Counted from the stretch's first letter, positions 7,667-16,702 are shown. The stretch is DNA of 64,000 nt from Caulobacteraceae bacterium (GCA_019748055.1 JAIEQC010000014.1:32515-96514), one strand, 5' to 3'. Notes: generated by a model not told the origin, from the letters alone. A program made the numbers and translations.

Positions 7667-8151
7667 ACCGGTTCGCCTCGCCCGCAGTTGCCCAGGCGGC
7701 GGAGTGGTTCGCCGCGCGTTCGGCGCGTGAGCGGCTGCTTCTCCAGATTCTGGCGGTGCTCGGCCTGATTGCGGTGCTCTGGTACGGGGTGATCCAGCCC
7801 CTGGCGACTGCCCGGGCGGCCGCCATGGAGCGGATCGCGCTGCACGAGAGCCTGCAGGCGCGATTGAAGCTGGGGCCGCCGGGCATCGCTGCGGCCGTTC
7901 AGACGACGTCTCTGGCCGAGGGGGCCTTGGTCGAAGCGGCCCGGGCGGCCGCGGCGGCTCAGGGCTTGCCCGTCCAGATCGACGGCGACGCGGAACGGAT
8001 CGCGGTCGCCGCGCAAGGTGTGCGCTTCGAGGCGGCGATGCCTTTCTTGCGCATGCTGGAGTCGGGCGGCGCAGAGCTGTCGGACGTGCGGATGCAGGCG
8101 TCGGCGCAGCCGGGTCTGATCGACCTGACCCTGACGGCGACGCGGCCATGA
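7663..8151 (+). CDS. gspM: type II secretion system protein GspM
   Basis: 162 residues with a short cytoplasmic N-terminus ending in SARERLLLQ, the amphipathic lead-in typical of GspM. It is followed by one transmembrane helix (ILAVLGLIAVLWYGVIQPL) and a periplasmic ferredoxin-like domain. It partners GspL in the inner-membrane platform. Its ATG overlaps the gspL stop (ATGA), and its own stop overlaps gspE. Confidence 0.85.
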   Translation: MNRFASPAVAQAAEWFAARSARERLLLQILAVLGLIAVLWYGVIQPLATARAAAMERIALHESLQARLKLGPPGIAAAVQTTSLAEGALVEAARAAAAAQGLPVQIDGDAERIAVAAQGVRFEAAMPFLRMLESGGAELSDVRMQASAQPGLIDLTLTATRP

Positions 8152-9641
8152 CCGCCCAGCCGGTGTCCGACGTCGGCGTCGTGGTCCCGCGCCTGAGCTA
8201 CGCCCACTCGCGGCGGCACGGCGTGATGATCGAGCATCGGCCGGAGGGGCCCGTCTGCCTGCACCGGCGCTCGGCCTCCGTGTCGGCCCTGCTGGAGGTG
8301 CGCCGCCTGTTCGACGCGCCGCCGGCCTTCGAGCCGCTGAAGGACGAGGCGTTCGACGCCCTGCTGCGCGAGCGGACGGGCGACGCCGCAGACGCTGCGG
8401 CCGACATCGTCGTGGACGAGACCGATCTGGACGCCCTGGCCCAGGACGCCGCCGCCATCGACGACCTGCTGGACAGCCGCGATGACGCGCCGGTGGTGCG
8501 TCTGATCAACGCCATCCTGCTGCAGGCCGTGCGCGAAGGCGTGTCGGACGTGCACATCGAGACCGAGGAGCGGCGGCTGGTCGTGCGCTTCCGCGTCGAC
8601 GGGGTGTTGCGCGAGGTGCTGAGCCCCGCGCGGTCTCTGGCTCCCCTGCTGGTCAGCCGGATCAAGGTCATGGCGCGGCTGGACATCGCGGAGAAGCGGA
8701 CGCCGCACGACGGGCGGGTGACGCTGAGGATCGGCGGGATGGACGTGGACGTCCGGGTCTCGACGATCCCGACCCAGTACGGCGAGCGGGTGGTGCTGCG
8801 CCTGCTGGACCGCAACACGTCCGGGTTGGATCTGGGGCAACTGGGCCTTTTGCCCGACGACCTGTCGAAGCTGCGGCGGATGATCCATCGGCCGCACGGG
8901 ATCGTGCTGGTCACCGGCCCGACGGGCTCGGGCAAGACGACGACGTTGTACGCCGCCCTGACCGAGCTGAACGACCGGCGGCGCAACATCATGACGGTCG
9001 AGGATCCGGTCGAATACGCGCTGGAGGGCGTGGGCCAGATGCAGGTCAATCCGCGCATCGACCTGACCTTCGCGCGGGGCCTGCGGGCCATCCTGCGTCA
9101 GGACCCCGACGTCATCATGGTGGGCGAGATCCGCGATCATGAGACGGCCGAGGTGGCGGTGCGGTCGTCGATGACCGGCCACCTGGTGCTGTCGACCCTG
9201 CACACCAACTCCGCCATCGGCAGCGTCACCCGCCTGGTGGACATGGGGGTGGAGCGGTACCTGCTGGCGCCCATGCTGACCGGCCTGATCGCCCAGCGGC
9301 TGGTGCGGCGACTGTGCCCGAACTGCCGGGTCGAGGACCGGGCGACGGCGCCGGACGTGGAGCTGACGTCCGGCGCGCTGAAGCTGGGCTCGCGCGTGTT
9401 CCGCGCCGTCGGCTGTCCGGCGTGTCGGGGAGACGGCCACCGGGGCCGGACGGCGCTGTATGAGGTCGTCGAGGTCGATCCGGCGATGCAGGCGCTGGTG
9501 CACGACGGCGCGTCGGAGGCCGAGCTGACGGCCCATGCGCGGCTGACGTCACGCTCGCTGCTTCAGGACGGAGCCGAGAAGATCGCGGCGGGCGAGACGA
9601 CGGTTCAGGAGGTCGCGCGCGTGGTGCGCGAGGACGTCTGA
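8148..9641 (+). CDS. gspE: type II secretion ATPase GspE
   Basis: 497 residues. This hexameric cytoplasmic ATPase drives pseudopilus growth. Visible elements: an N1E-type domain (about 1-100); Walker A GPTGSGKT (257-264); the Asp box and Walker B within RQDPDVIMVGEIRDHETAE (318-336); the His box HLVLSTLHTNSA (345-356); and a zinc-binding tetracysteine module with CPNC at 390-393 and CPAC at 423-426. The Zn module is characteristic of GspE rather than retraction ATPases. It overlaps both gspM and gspF by a few bases. Confidence 0.97.
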   Translation: MTAQPVSDVGVVVPRLSYAHSRRHGVMIEHRPEGPVCLHRRSASVSALLEVRRLFDAPPAFEPLKDEAFDALLRERTGDAADAAADIVVDETDLDALAQDAAAIDDLLDSRDDAPVVRLINAILLQAVREGVSDVHIETEERRLVVRFRVDGVLREVLSPARSLAPLLVSRIKVMARLDIAEKRTPHDGRVTLRIGGMDVDVRVSTIPTQYGERVVLRLLDRNTSGLDLGQLGLLPDDLSKLRRMIHRPHGIVLVTGPTGSGKTTTLYAALTELNDRRRNIMTVEDPVEYALEGVGQMQVNPRIDLTFARGLRAILRQDPDVIMVGEIRDHETAEVAVRSSMTGHLVLSTLHTNSAIGSVTRLVDMGVERYLLAPMLTGLIAQRLVRRLCPNCRVEDRATAPDVELTSGALKLGSRVFRAVGCPACRGDGHRGRTALYEVVEVDPAMQALVHDGASEAELTAHARLTSRSLLQDGAEKIAAGETTVQEVARVVREDV

Positions 9642-10858
9642 TGCCGGTCTGGCGCTATGAGGCGGTCGATGCGGCCGGGCGCGCGGTGCGGGGCACGGTG
9701 GAAGCGTCGGGCGACGTGGCGGCGCGGGCCCTGGTGCGCGATCTGGGCCTGCTGCCCACGTCGGTGCGGGAGCAGGGGGGCGGCGCGGGCGGTCTGCCGT
9801 TCGCGGGCCTGTTCGCGCGTGGGGTGACCTCGCGCAGCCTGGCGGCGGCCACGCGCCAGCTGTCGACCATGATCGGCAGCGACATCCGCATCGAGGAGGC
9901 GGTGCGCGTCGTCGGCCAGGAGACGGCCGGTCAGCCGATCGGGCCGGTGCTGCTGGACGTGGCGGCTGCCATCACCGAGGGGCGCAGCTTCGCCGCCGCG
10001 CTGGACCGCCATCCGAAGGTGTTTCCGGAATTCTACCGTGCCTCGATCGCGGCCGGGGAGCAGTCGGGCAAGCTGTCGGAGGTGCTGGCGCACCTGACCG
10101 ACTTCGTCGCCTCGCGCGAGCGGGCGGAGCGGAAGGTCAAGCTGGCGCTGCTGTATCCGGCGCTGCTGGCGACGGTGTCGACGTTGATGATCGTGCTGCT
10201 GCTGGTCTACGTCGTGCCGGACATCGTGAAGGTGTTCGTGTCGCGCGGGGCGGCCCTGCCGTTCCTGACCCGGGCGTTGATCGGGCTGAGCGAGGGAGCG
10301 CAGAGGTTCGGCCTGCCGCTGCTGGTCTTGCTGGCGGTGGGCGGGCTGGTGCTGAACCGGTGGCTGGCGGTACCGGCCAATGCGCTGAAGTTCGCGCGCT
10401 TCCGCCTGACGACCCCGCCGTTCGCCGACGTGATCCGCCAGCTGAACGCCGCGCGGTTCGCCGGCAGTCTGGCCACCCTGATCCGCAGCGACGTGCCGCT
10501 GGTCGACGCCATGCGGGCGGCGGCGGCGGTGACGCCCAACCTGCATGTGCGCGATCGGGCGTTGGCGGCGACGCGGCGGGTGCGAGAGGGGGCCTCCCTG
10601 CGGCATGCCCTTCAGGAGGCGGACGTGTTTCCGCGCCTGCTGCTGGCGGTGGTGGCGTCCGGCGAGCAGAGCGGGCGGCTTGGGCCCGGGCTGGCGCGCG
10701 CGGCGGCGGACCTGGAGCAGGAGCTGGAACAGCTCGTCACGGCCCTTGTGGCCCTGGTCGAGCCCGCGGTGCTGCTGATCATGGGCGCGGTCGTGCTGCT
10801 TATGGTGCTGGCGATCCTGATGCCGATCGTCAACCTGAACACCCTGGCCGGGCTGTGA
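9641..10858 (+). CDS. gspF: type II secretion inner-membrane platform protein GspF
   Basis: 405 residues, the normal length. GspF is the polytopic core of the inner-membrane platform around which GspE acts. The N-terminal WRYEAVDAAGRAVRGTVEA is the family start. Two homologous T2SSF cytoplasmic helical domains follow, each with the signature found in ASIAAGEQSGKLSEVL and LLAVVASGEQSGRLGPGL. Membrane helices include LALLYPALLATVSTLMIVLL and the C-terminal AVLLIMGAVVLLMVLAILMP. The ATG is the base after the gspE TG (TGATG overlap). Confidence 0.96.
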   Translation: MPVWRYEAVDAAGRAVRGTVEASGDVAARALVRDLGLLPTSVREQGGGAGGLPFAGLFARGVTSRSLAAATRQLSTMIGSDIRIEEAVRVVGQETAGQPIGPVLLDVAAAITEGRSFAAALDRHPKVFPEFYRASIAAGEQSGKLSEVLAHLTDFVASRERAERKVKLALLYPALLATVSTLMIVLLLVYVVPDIVKVFVSRGAALPFLTRALIGLSEGAQRFGLPLLVLLAVGGLVLNRWLAVPANALKFARFRLTTPPFADVIRQLNAARFAGSLATLIRSDVPLVDAMRAAAAVTPNLHVRDRALAATRRVREGASLRHALQEADVFPRLLLAVVASGEQSGRLGPGLARAAADLEQELEQLVTALVALVEPAVLLIMGAVVLLMVLAILMPIVNLNTLAGL

Positions 10859-10868
10859 CCAAGGCCGG

Positions 10869-11606
10869 TCAGCGGACCTCGATCGTCGAGGCCGGCAGGC
10901 CGGGCAGGGCCGCGGCGCCGGCCGGCGTGACCGTGAGCGTCAGGGCGCCGTCGCGGCTGCGCCGCGCCGACAGAAGCTCGCCGGCCGCCGGATCGCGGGC
11001 CGACAGGGAGAAGCCCTCGGCGTCCGACCTGGCCGGGGCGACCAACGGGGGCAGGGCGGCCGTCGCGCCGCCCGAAGCGCACAGAGCGGGGCCGGTGCGG
11101 ATCAGCCCTTCACCCGTGCCGCCCCCGGCCAAGGCCAGATTCCGGGCGCGCACCGTCACCTCTCCGTCGCACGTTAGGGGAAGCTGCGGCGCCAGCGCGG
11201 ACGCCAGCCGCAGGGACGCTGGGCCCTGCACGTCGCGCAGCACCATGCCGCCGTCCTTCCACGCCGCGACGCCTTCCAGAGCGGTGTCCGGACCACGCAC
11301 GGCGACCTGCGCCGTCGGCGCGAAGGCCCCCAGCGACGCCAGCGGCGCGGCGCGCCAGCCGAGGGCAAAGGCGGGTTCCAACCCCGCCTCTCCGGCCCAG
11401 ACGGTACCGACGGCCTCGCGCCCGCCGCGGATGACGGCCTCGGCGGGCAGGCTGATCACCAGGCCGACCAGATATGCCGCGGCGCCGGCGCCGATCAGGA
11501 TGGCGCGCCAGCGGGTGACGCGCACGAACAGGCGCTCGAACTGAAATGCGCCGGACGCATGGACCCGATCGCCATCCCGGGCCTTCCAGGTTCCGAACAT
11601 GGGCAT
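10869..11606 (-). CDS. gspN: type II secretion system protein GspN
   Basis: 245 residues. After about 30 N-terminal polar residues comes one transmembrane helix (AILIGAGAAAYLVGLVIS), then SLPAEAVIRGG, a pattern seen at the start of the GspN periplasmic domain. The rest is a beta-rich Gly/Ala-rich domain resembling the C-terminal half of GspN. GspN is an optional bitopic type II component of uncertain role. It is oddly on the minus strand between gspF and gspJ, converging with gspF (10-bp gap). An ATG at 11600 is an alternative start two codons in. Confidence 0.75.
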   Translation of the reverse strand: MPMFGTWKARDGDRVHASGAFQFERLFVRVTRWRAILIGAGAAAYLVGLVISLPAEAVIRGGREAVGTVWAGEAGLEPAFALGWRAAPLASLGAFAPTAQVAVRGPDTALEGVAAWKDGGMVLRDVQGPASLRLASALAPQLPLTCDGEVTVRARNLALAGGGTGEGLIRTGPALCASGGATAALPPLVAPARSDAEGFSLSARDPAAGELLSARRSRDGALTLTVTPAGAAALPGLPASTIEVR

Positions 11607-11632
11607 CCTCCGTCACGGGCGCGCGCGTCTCG

Positions 11633-12211
11633 TTGGCCCAGGAAACGCGCGCCCGCAAGCCGCGATCCGCGCGGCAAGGCTTCACCCTGATCGAAGTGAT
11701 CGTTGCGCTGGGGCTGTTCTCGCTGATCGCGCTGGCCGGGTTCGCCCTGCTGCGGGCGGTGCTGGACGCCCAGACGCGGACCGAGGCGCGGCTGGAGCGG
11801 CTGTCGGAGATCCAGCGGGCCCTGTTCGTCGTCACGGCCGACCTGGATCAGGTCAGCGGGCGGATCGAGGGCACGCCCGACGCGATCACATTCCAAAAGA
11901 CGGATCCCACGGGGCGGCCGCATCTGATCGGCTATGCGGTCCAGGGCGATGCCTTGGTGCGCACGGTCGCCGGGCCGACGGGTCAGAGGACGCAGACGGT
12001 GCTGCGCGGGGTCGGTGGGGCGCGGTGGTCGTATCGCCTGACTGGGCTGGGGTGGGTACCGGTTTCTGCCCTTCCGGTCCCGACTGATCCGGAGCTGGCC
12101 GTCGCGCAGCCGACCGTCCGTGCCGTGGCGCTGGACGTCGCCCTGATCGGTCCGGACGGGCGCCCGACGGAAGTTCGGCGGGTGGTCGCCGTGCCGGAAA
12201 TCGCGCCATGA
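11633..12211 (+). CDS. gspJ: type II secretion minor pseudopilin GspJ
   Basis: 192 residues from TTG 11633, chosen because it gives a 15-residue basic leader before the cleavage site RQG/FTLIEVIVALGLFSLIALAG. The only other in-frame start, ATG 11546, would give an unusually long leader and overlap gspN by 61 bases. GspJ forms the pseudopilus tip with GspI and GspK. The soluble domain contains SEIQRALFVVTADLDQ and a late beta-rich half, as in the family. It is coupled to gspK by a 4-base overlap. Confidence 0.85.
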   Translation: MAQETRARKPRSARQGFTLIEVIVALGLFSLIALAGFALLRAVLDAQTRTEARLERLSEIQRALFVVTADLDQVSGRIEGTPDAITFQKTDPTGRPHLIGYAVQGDALVRTVAGPTGQRTQTVLRGVGGARWSYRLTGLGWVPVSALPVPTDPELAVAQPTVRAVALDVALIGPDGRPTEVRRVVAVPEIAP

Positions 12212-13050
12212 CCCGGCCGAAGCGCGGCGCGCGCAGGGGTATGGTCTTGCTGAACGTGCTGATCGTCGTCGCCATCAGTGCGGCGGCGGTCACCGTGATG
12301 ATCGTGGCGCAAGACATTCAGGTGCGCCGGACGATCCGTCTGCACGACGCGGCACAAGCCCAGTCCTATGCCCGGGCCGGGGAGTTGTCGGCCATCACCG
12401 CCCTGCGCCGTGACGCCTTGACGGCGCCGGACGTGGACGTGGCCAGCGAGCCGTGGGCGCAGATCGGGCAGACGGCGGTGGCGATCCCCAATGGCGGGTT
12501 CGCCCTGTCGATCGCGGACGAGCAGGCGCGGTTCAACGTCAACGCATTGATCAAAGGCGAGCCCATTCCCGCCGCGGCCTTGCTGGAGATCGCGCGCCTG
12601 ACAGGCGTGTCGCGCGAGACGGTGTCGGCGATTGAACTGGCTCTCACGGTCCTGGGGCCTCTTCGTGACGACGTCCCCTTGCGTGCCGCAGGGGTGAATG
12701 CGGCGGACCTTGATCGTCTCGCGCCCTACGTCGTTTTTCTGCCGCCGGAGGCCAAGCTGAACGTCAACACCGCCGACCCGCAGCTGCTTGAGATGGTGCT
12801 GCGCGACCCCACGGCCGTTCGCCGCGTTCTCGACCAGCGGGCCCAAGGAGGGCTGTCTGCGCAGGAGGCGACGGCCCTGGGGGCCGGAGGTCTGTTCGGA
12901 TCGTCGTCGTCGCACTTTCGGGTGACGACGGACGTGAGGGTGGGTGAGGTGCGGCGGTTGACGGTCAGCCGCGTCAGCCGCAGCGAGGACGCGGGGGGGC
13001 GGCCTCGTGTGACGGTCACCCAGCGACGCCGATTGACGCCGCCTTCGTGA
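12208..13050 (+). CDS. gspK: type II secretion minor pseudopilin GspK
   Basis: 280 residues. The prepilin-type start RRG/MVLLNVLIVVAISAAAV lacks Glu at mature position 5, as is usual for GspK, the tip subunit. The alpha domain contains FNVNALIKGEPIP and KLNVNTADPQLLEMVL, the two SAM-like halves found in GspK. The length fits the family. It is the last gene of the plus-strand gsp block; no gspO prepilin peptidase follows, only the tRNA. Confidence 0.92.
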   Translation: MTRPKRGARRGMVLLNVLIVVAISAAAVTVMIVAQDIQVRRTIRLHDAAQAQSYARAGELSAITALRRDALTAPDVDVASEPWAQIGQTAVAIPNGGFALSIADEQARFNVNALIKGEPIPAAALLEIARLTGVSRETVSAIELALTVLGPLRDDVPLRAAGVNAADLDRLAPYVVFLPPEAKLNVNTADPQLLEMVLRDPTAVRRVLDQRAQGGLSAQEATALGAGGLFGSSSSHFRVTTDVRVGEVRRLTVSRVSRSEDAGGRPRVTVTQRRRLTPPS

Positions 13051-13121
13051 CGCGGCGTCTTGACCTGCGGGTCCCGAGGCGACACAAGGCGCGTCCGACG
13101 GGCTTGGCCCGTGCGTGATGT

Positions 13122-13198
13122 GCGTCCTTAGCTCAGTTGGTTAGAGCATCTGACTTTTAATCAGAGGGTCCTCGGTTCGAGCCCGAGAGGACGTACCA
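13122..13198 (+). tRNA. tRNA-Lys (anticodon TTT)
   Basis: A 77-nt cloverleaf with a 7-bp acceptor stem (GCGTCCT with AGGACGT, first pair G-U), D arm GCTC/GAGC, anticodon stem TCTGA/TCAGA enclosing CTTTTAA (anticodon TTT at 13156-13158), a 5-nt variable loop, T arm CTCGG/CCGAG with loop TTCGAGC, discriminator A, and an encoded CCA end at 13196-13198. No duplicated 3' end suggesting an integrated element is seen downstream. Confidence 0.97.
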
Positions 13199-13251
13199 TC
13201 CCCGCCTTCAGCCGCGTCTGATCCAGGCTCGGGGCTGCGAAGGACACGTCG

Positions 13252-14808
13252 TCAGGCCCACAGGAAACCCAGGTCTCGAGGCGTGAAGTTCCTGAGATTC
13301 GGGAAGATCGCATCCAGGCTTGCATCGGAGACGCCGAGCCAGCGCCCCATCGTGGCCGCATACTGATCGACCGAGGTCGTGGGGACCATGGAGGCGCCGG
13401 CCATGTCCGGATTGCGGAACGCGCCCAGGTCCACGCCCAGGGTAGGATATTGGCCGTAGATGTCGCCGCCGCGGACGGATCCGCCCATGACGAAGTGGTG
13501 GCCGCCCCAGGCGTGGTCGGTCCCGTCGCCGTTCGTCGTGAAGGTGCGGGAGAAGTCCGAAGCTGTGAAGGTTGTGACGGCGTTGCGCATGTTCACGCCG
13601 CCCAAGGAACCCAGGACGGAGTCGAAATAGGACAAGGCGTGCGCCACCTTGGCGAGATTGTTGGGCTGCACAGTGTTCTGGACGTCGTGATTGTCCCATC
13701 CGCCCAGGCTGACGAAGAAGACCTGTCGGCGCAGGCCCAGAGAGCTGTTGGCCGCGATCATCCTGGCCACCGTCTGAAGTTGGGTGGCCAGGGTGTTGTT
13801 CTCGACCGCACCGGTGATTGGATTGACGTAGGCGGACGGGGCGGGGATCGAGGTGACGGCGGACTGAGTGAAGGCCGAGTTGACGGTCGTCGCGGCCGAG
13901 ACGGAACGGCCGGTCACGGTGGCGTAGTCGGCGGCGAAGAAGCTGGCGGGGCTCGTGTCCTGAATGATGCTGCGCACCCGCGACGGCGCCAGCGTGGAGC
14001 CGAAAAGGCTGGCGCTCGATCCGCCGTTGATGACGAGGGCGGGTTGGGCCGCCGTGGTCATCTGATACTGCACGACGCTCTGGCCGGACAGGAAGACGGC
14101 GTTGCCCGCCGTCGAGATTGCGGTGAACAGGCTGTTTGATCCGTTCGACCCGAGGAAGGCGTCGCCGAGGCGACCGCCCCAGCCGACCCGCGCCCCTTCG
14201 GACGCGCCGGCCTGCCAGGTCGACTGCTGGTCGTTGTGCGAGAACAGGTTGGAGGGGAAGGCGACGGTCCGGGCCTGATACTGGGCCTTGGTGATCGGCC
14301 GGATGAGAGTGCCGACGTTGGCCACGATGGCCAGCCGATCGGCGTCGAACAGCGTCTTGAGCGGCCCCAGCATCGGGTGCAGCGCGAAGGTGCGGACCGA
14401 GGCGTTCGTCCCGTCCGGGATCGGATTGGGCGTGCGGGGGACGATCGGCAGGACGCCGCCCCAGGCCTCAGGCGAACGTGCCGTGACGGTGCGTCCCGTG
14501 ATGGGCGAAACCAGGCCTACGGGGGTCGGCGGCGTTCCGGGCGGCATCAGGGCGATGGGGTCGTCGCCGGTGTTGCGGGCCGCGAAATAGCGACCGAAGG
14601 AGTCGCTGTCGGTCGCCAGCACGGTGTTGTTGGAGTCGTTGCCGCCGAACAGGAAGACGCAGACAAGGGCCCTGTAGTCCGGCGCGGCCTGGCTGGCCGC
14701 CGAGCCGGCCGCCGCGAGCTGGGCGGCGAAGGGGGCCGCGGCTCCGAGAATGGACAGTCCGCCTCCGAGACGGAGCAGGTGACGGCGATCCAGCGGTGAG
14801 AGGGTCAT
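13252..14808 (-). CDS. DUF1501 family exported protein
   Basis: 518 residues from ATG 14808; an upstream ATG at 14832 adds eight acidic residues. The N-terminus, DRRHLLRLGGG followed by an Ala-rich hydrophobic stretch, looks like a twin-arginine signal. The DUF1501 core is clear: ALVCVFLFGGNDSNNTVL near 55-72, FALHPMLGPL, VGWGGRLGD, then VFFVSLGGWDNHD and GDGTDHAWGGHHFVMGG toward the C-terminus. The family is distantly related to the alkaline phosphatase/sulfatase fold, but no reaction is established. It sits 10 bp after the DUF1800 gene, the usual partner, so the two are almost certainly cotranscribed. Confidence 0.85.
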   Translation of the reverse strand: MTLSPLDRRHLLRLGGGLSILGAAAPFAAQLAAAGSAASQAAPDYRALVCVFLFGGNDSNNTVLATDSDSFGRYFAARNTGDDPIALMPPGTPPTPVGLVSPITGRTVTARSPEAWGGVLPIVPRTPNPIPDGTNASVRTFALHPMLGPLKTLFDADRLAIVANVGTLIRPITKAQYQARTVAFPSNLFSHNDQQSTWQAGASEGARVGWGGRLGDAFLGSNGSNSLFTAISTAGNAVFLSGQSVVQYQMTTAAQPALVINGGSSASLFGSTLAPSRVRSIIQDTSPASFFAADYATVTGRSVSAATTVNSAFTQSAVTSIPAPSAYVNPITGAVENNTLATQLQTVARMIAANSSLGLRRQVFFVSLGGWDNHDVQNTVQPNNLAKVAHALSYFDSVLGSLGGVNMRNAVTTFTASDFSRTFTTNGDGTDHAWGGHHFVMGGSVRGGDIYGQYPTLGVDLGAFRNPDMAGASMVPTTSVDQYAATMGRWLGVSDASLDAIFPNLRNFTPRDLGFLWA

Positions 14809-14818
14809 CCTGTCGTCC

Positions 14819-16522
14819 TCATCGCTGAACAAGGTATTCCGGCGAGATCATCGTCAGATAGACGGCCAGCTTCGCGCGGTTCAGGCGCGCCGTGTCGATC
14901 TGCGTCTGGCTGGCGCCGGCCCCAGGAATGGCGACGCTGTTCACGCACTCGATGATGTGGGCCCTAAGCGTGGTCGACATCTGACCATACAGCAGCAGGC
15001 GGTTCATCCGGTCCGCCAGCTGGGCGGCGTCGTCGGCAACCGCCACCTCGGCCTGATAGGTCGAGCGTACGTCGGCCCCCGTGCCTATGCCCGTGCCGAT
15101 CGCCGTCTGGATGGTGTTCGCGTACCCGGCGACGGTCACCTCATCGACGATCTGGAACTCCGGGGCGTTCAGGCCGGCGCCGCCCAGTCGGGTGTTGGGC
15201 GGCACGTATCCGGGCCGGAAGAAATTGAACACGGACGGCGCCGCCAGCGCCGACTGCGCCAGGGACAGGCTGCTGCTGGTGGACGTGATCAGGAAGTTGC
15301 CGGAAACGGACGTCGCGGCGAAGGCCCGCATCCAGTTGACCAAGCGGATCATCGGCTCGCGCACCTTGCCGAAGGTGCTGCTGCTCACGGCCGCCATGTC
15401 GCGAGCTTCGGCATCGAACAGGATCGCACGCACGACCGCCGCCAGGTCGCCTCTCACGCCCGCTCCGTTGTTGTCGAAAACCGCGGCAACCCTTCGGACG
15501 TAGGAGGGGCTGGGGTTGCTTGTCACCAGGCGCTGGATCAGCTGGCGACCGATGAAGGGGCCGACGTTGGGGTGGTTGAAGATCACGTCCAGCGCCTGGC
15601 CCAGTTCCGTGGCCGGGTCGGCCGATGCGATGGTCGTGCCGAGGAAGGTCTTGGTCGAGGTGGAGTGGAAGGCGGGATAGAAGATCATCGGGCGGACGCT
15701 TGCGTCCGGATCGCGGTTTCGGCCGAAGAAGGTGTTGTTGGTGGGTGTCGGCGAGTACCAGCTCATGCCTGTGAACACCCGCGCCAGGCCTGAGATGTCG
15801 GCTGGTGTGTAGGCGGGAACGGGAACGCCGGAGCCGTCGGTGACGACCGTGCCGTCCGGGTTCAGCCGGTTCACCCCGATCGTCATCAGTTGCATCACTT
15901 CCCGGGCGTAGTTCTCGTCCGGGTTCCGCCCGGTCGCCGGGTCTTCCTTCTGATTGGCCAGATGGGTCAGGTAGACGCCCATCATCGGGTGCATGCTGAC
16001 CTGTTGAAGGAGCGTGCGGAAGTTGCCGAAGGCGTTGGCGCCCAGCATGTCGTAGTAGGCGCCCGCCCCGCGCGCGTCGACCAGAGGGTCGACCAGGGAG
16101 ATCACGAAGATCTCGGAAAGCGCCAGCTTCATGCGCTGGCGCAGCTGGTCCTGGGCCGTGGCGGCCTGAAGCCAAAAGCTCTCGTAGAAATGATTGGCGT
16201 TCAGGGTCGCGGTCGGCTGGGTGATCCGCAGCTGAGCCAGCCGATTGTCCAGATAGGCCTGATGCGAGGACGCCGGCAGGGCGACCTGCATGTCCACCCA
16301 GCGCGTGTAACCCAGAGACTTCAGCGCGTTGATGTCGGCGTCGGTCGCGCCGAACGTCGCCTGGGTGAGGAAGCGACCAGCCTCGGCGTCGCTGAGCGGG
16401 GCGCCTCCTCCCGGGGGAGGCGCAGGACCGGTGCCGCTGCCCTGTTCTCCGCCGCCGCCGCATGCGGCGAGTCCCGCCGCCAGAACGGTCGAAACGGCGA
16501 CAAGCCTCGCACCCCCGGCCAT
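14819..16522 (-). CDS. DUF1800 family lipoprotein
   Basis: 567 residues from ATG 16522; a GTG at 16543 would add seven residues but begins inside a palindrome. The signal peptide ends in the lipobox LAAGLAAC (Cys21), followed by a Gly/Pro/Ser linker, so the protein should be lipid-anchored. The DUF1800 core starts at LSDAEAGRFLTQATFGATDA and includes HYATRE-like features such as NYAREVMQLMTIGVNRLN and VIFNHPNVGPFIGRQLIQRL. The function is unknown in the family, which occurs beside DUF1501 in many Proteobacteria. Divergent internal spacing is normal. Confidence 0.85.
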   Translation of the reverse strand: MAGGARLVAVSTVLAAGLAACGGGGEQGSGTGPAPPPGGGAPLSDAEAGRFLTQATFGATDADINALKSLGYTRWVDMQVALPASSHQAYLDNRLAQLRITQPTATLNANHFYESFWLQAATAQDQLRQRMKLALSEIFVISLVDPLVDARGAGAYYDMLGANAFGNFRTLLQQVSMHPMMGVYLTHLANQKEDPATGRNPDENYAREVMQLMTIGVNRLNPDGTVVTDGSGVPVPAYTPADISGLARVFTGMSWYSPTPTNNTFFGRNRDPDASVRPMIFYPAFHSTSTKTFLGTTIASADPATELGQALDVIFNHPNVGPFIGRQLIQRLVTSNPSPSYVRRVAAVFDNNGAGVRGDLAAVVRAILFDAEARDMAAVSSSTFGKVREPMIRLVNWMRAFAATSVSGNFLITSTSSSLSLAQSALAAPSVFNFFRPGYVPPNTRLGGAGLNAPEFQIVDEVTVAGYANTIQTAIGTGIGTGADVRSTYQAEVAVADDAAQLADRMNRLLLYGQMSTTLRAHIIECVNSVAIPGAGASQTQIDTARLNRAKLAVYLTMISPEYLVQR

Positions 16523-16542
16523 GGCGACGATCGTCACGAGCA

Positions 16543-16566
16543 CTCCCCCGAGTTCACTCGAGGGAG
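16543..16566. promoter_or_regulatory. 24-bp near-perfect palindrome over the DUF1800-DUF1501 promoter
   Basis: Arms CTCCCCCGAGT (16543-16553) and ACTCGAGGGAG (16556-16566) pair at 10 of 11 positions around a 2-bp centre. On the minus strand a TAGAAT -10 element lies at 16575-16570, directly upstream, so the palindrome covers the expected transcription start. This position is typical of a repressor operator; the regulator is not identified. Confidence 0.6.
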
Positions 16567-16702
16567 ACCATTCTACAAAAGCGAAGCTTGCGCGACCGGA
16601 ATCTGGCGTCCGCCGAAAACGGATGCGTGATCGCTTGGCGACGTCTCAGTGGAAAGTGGCGGACGGCACGACCCGAGGCTGGGCCGCCCGTCCGCCATCC
16701 GG

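Noticed and set aside
13098..13112. Hairpin ACGGGC-TTG-GCCCGT between gspK and tRNA-Lys as a terminator
   Set aside because: The stem is only 6 bp and no T tract follows, so support is insufficient.
13161..13361. Short minus-strand frame ending GMVRPLGLEPRTL
   Set aside because: It reads across the antisense of the tRNA and the DUF1501 3' end, a common spurious prediction next to tRNA genes.
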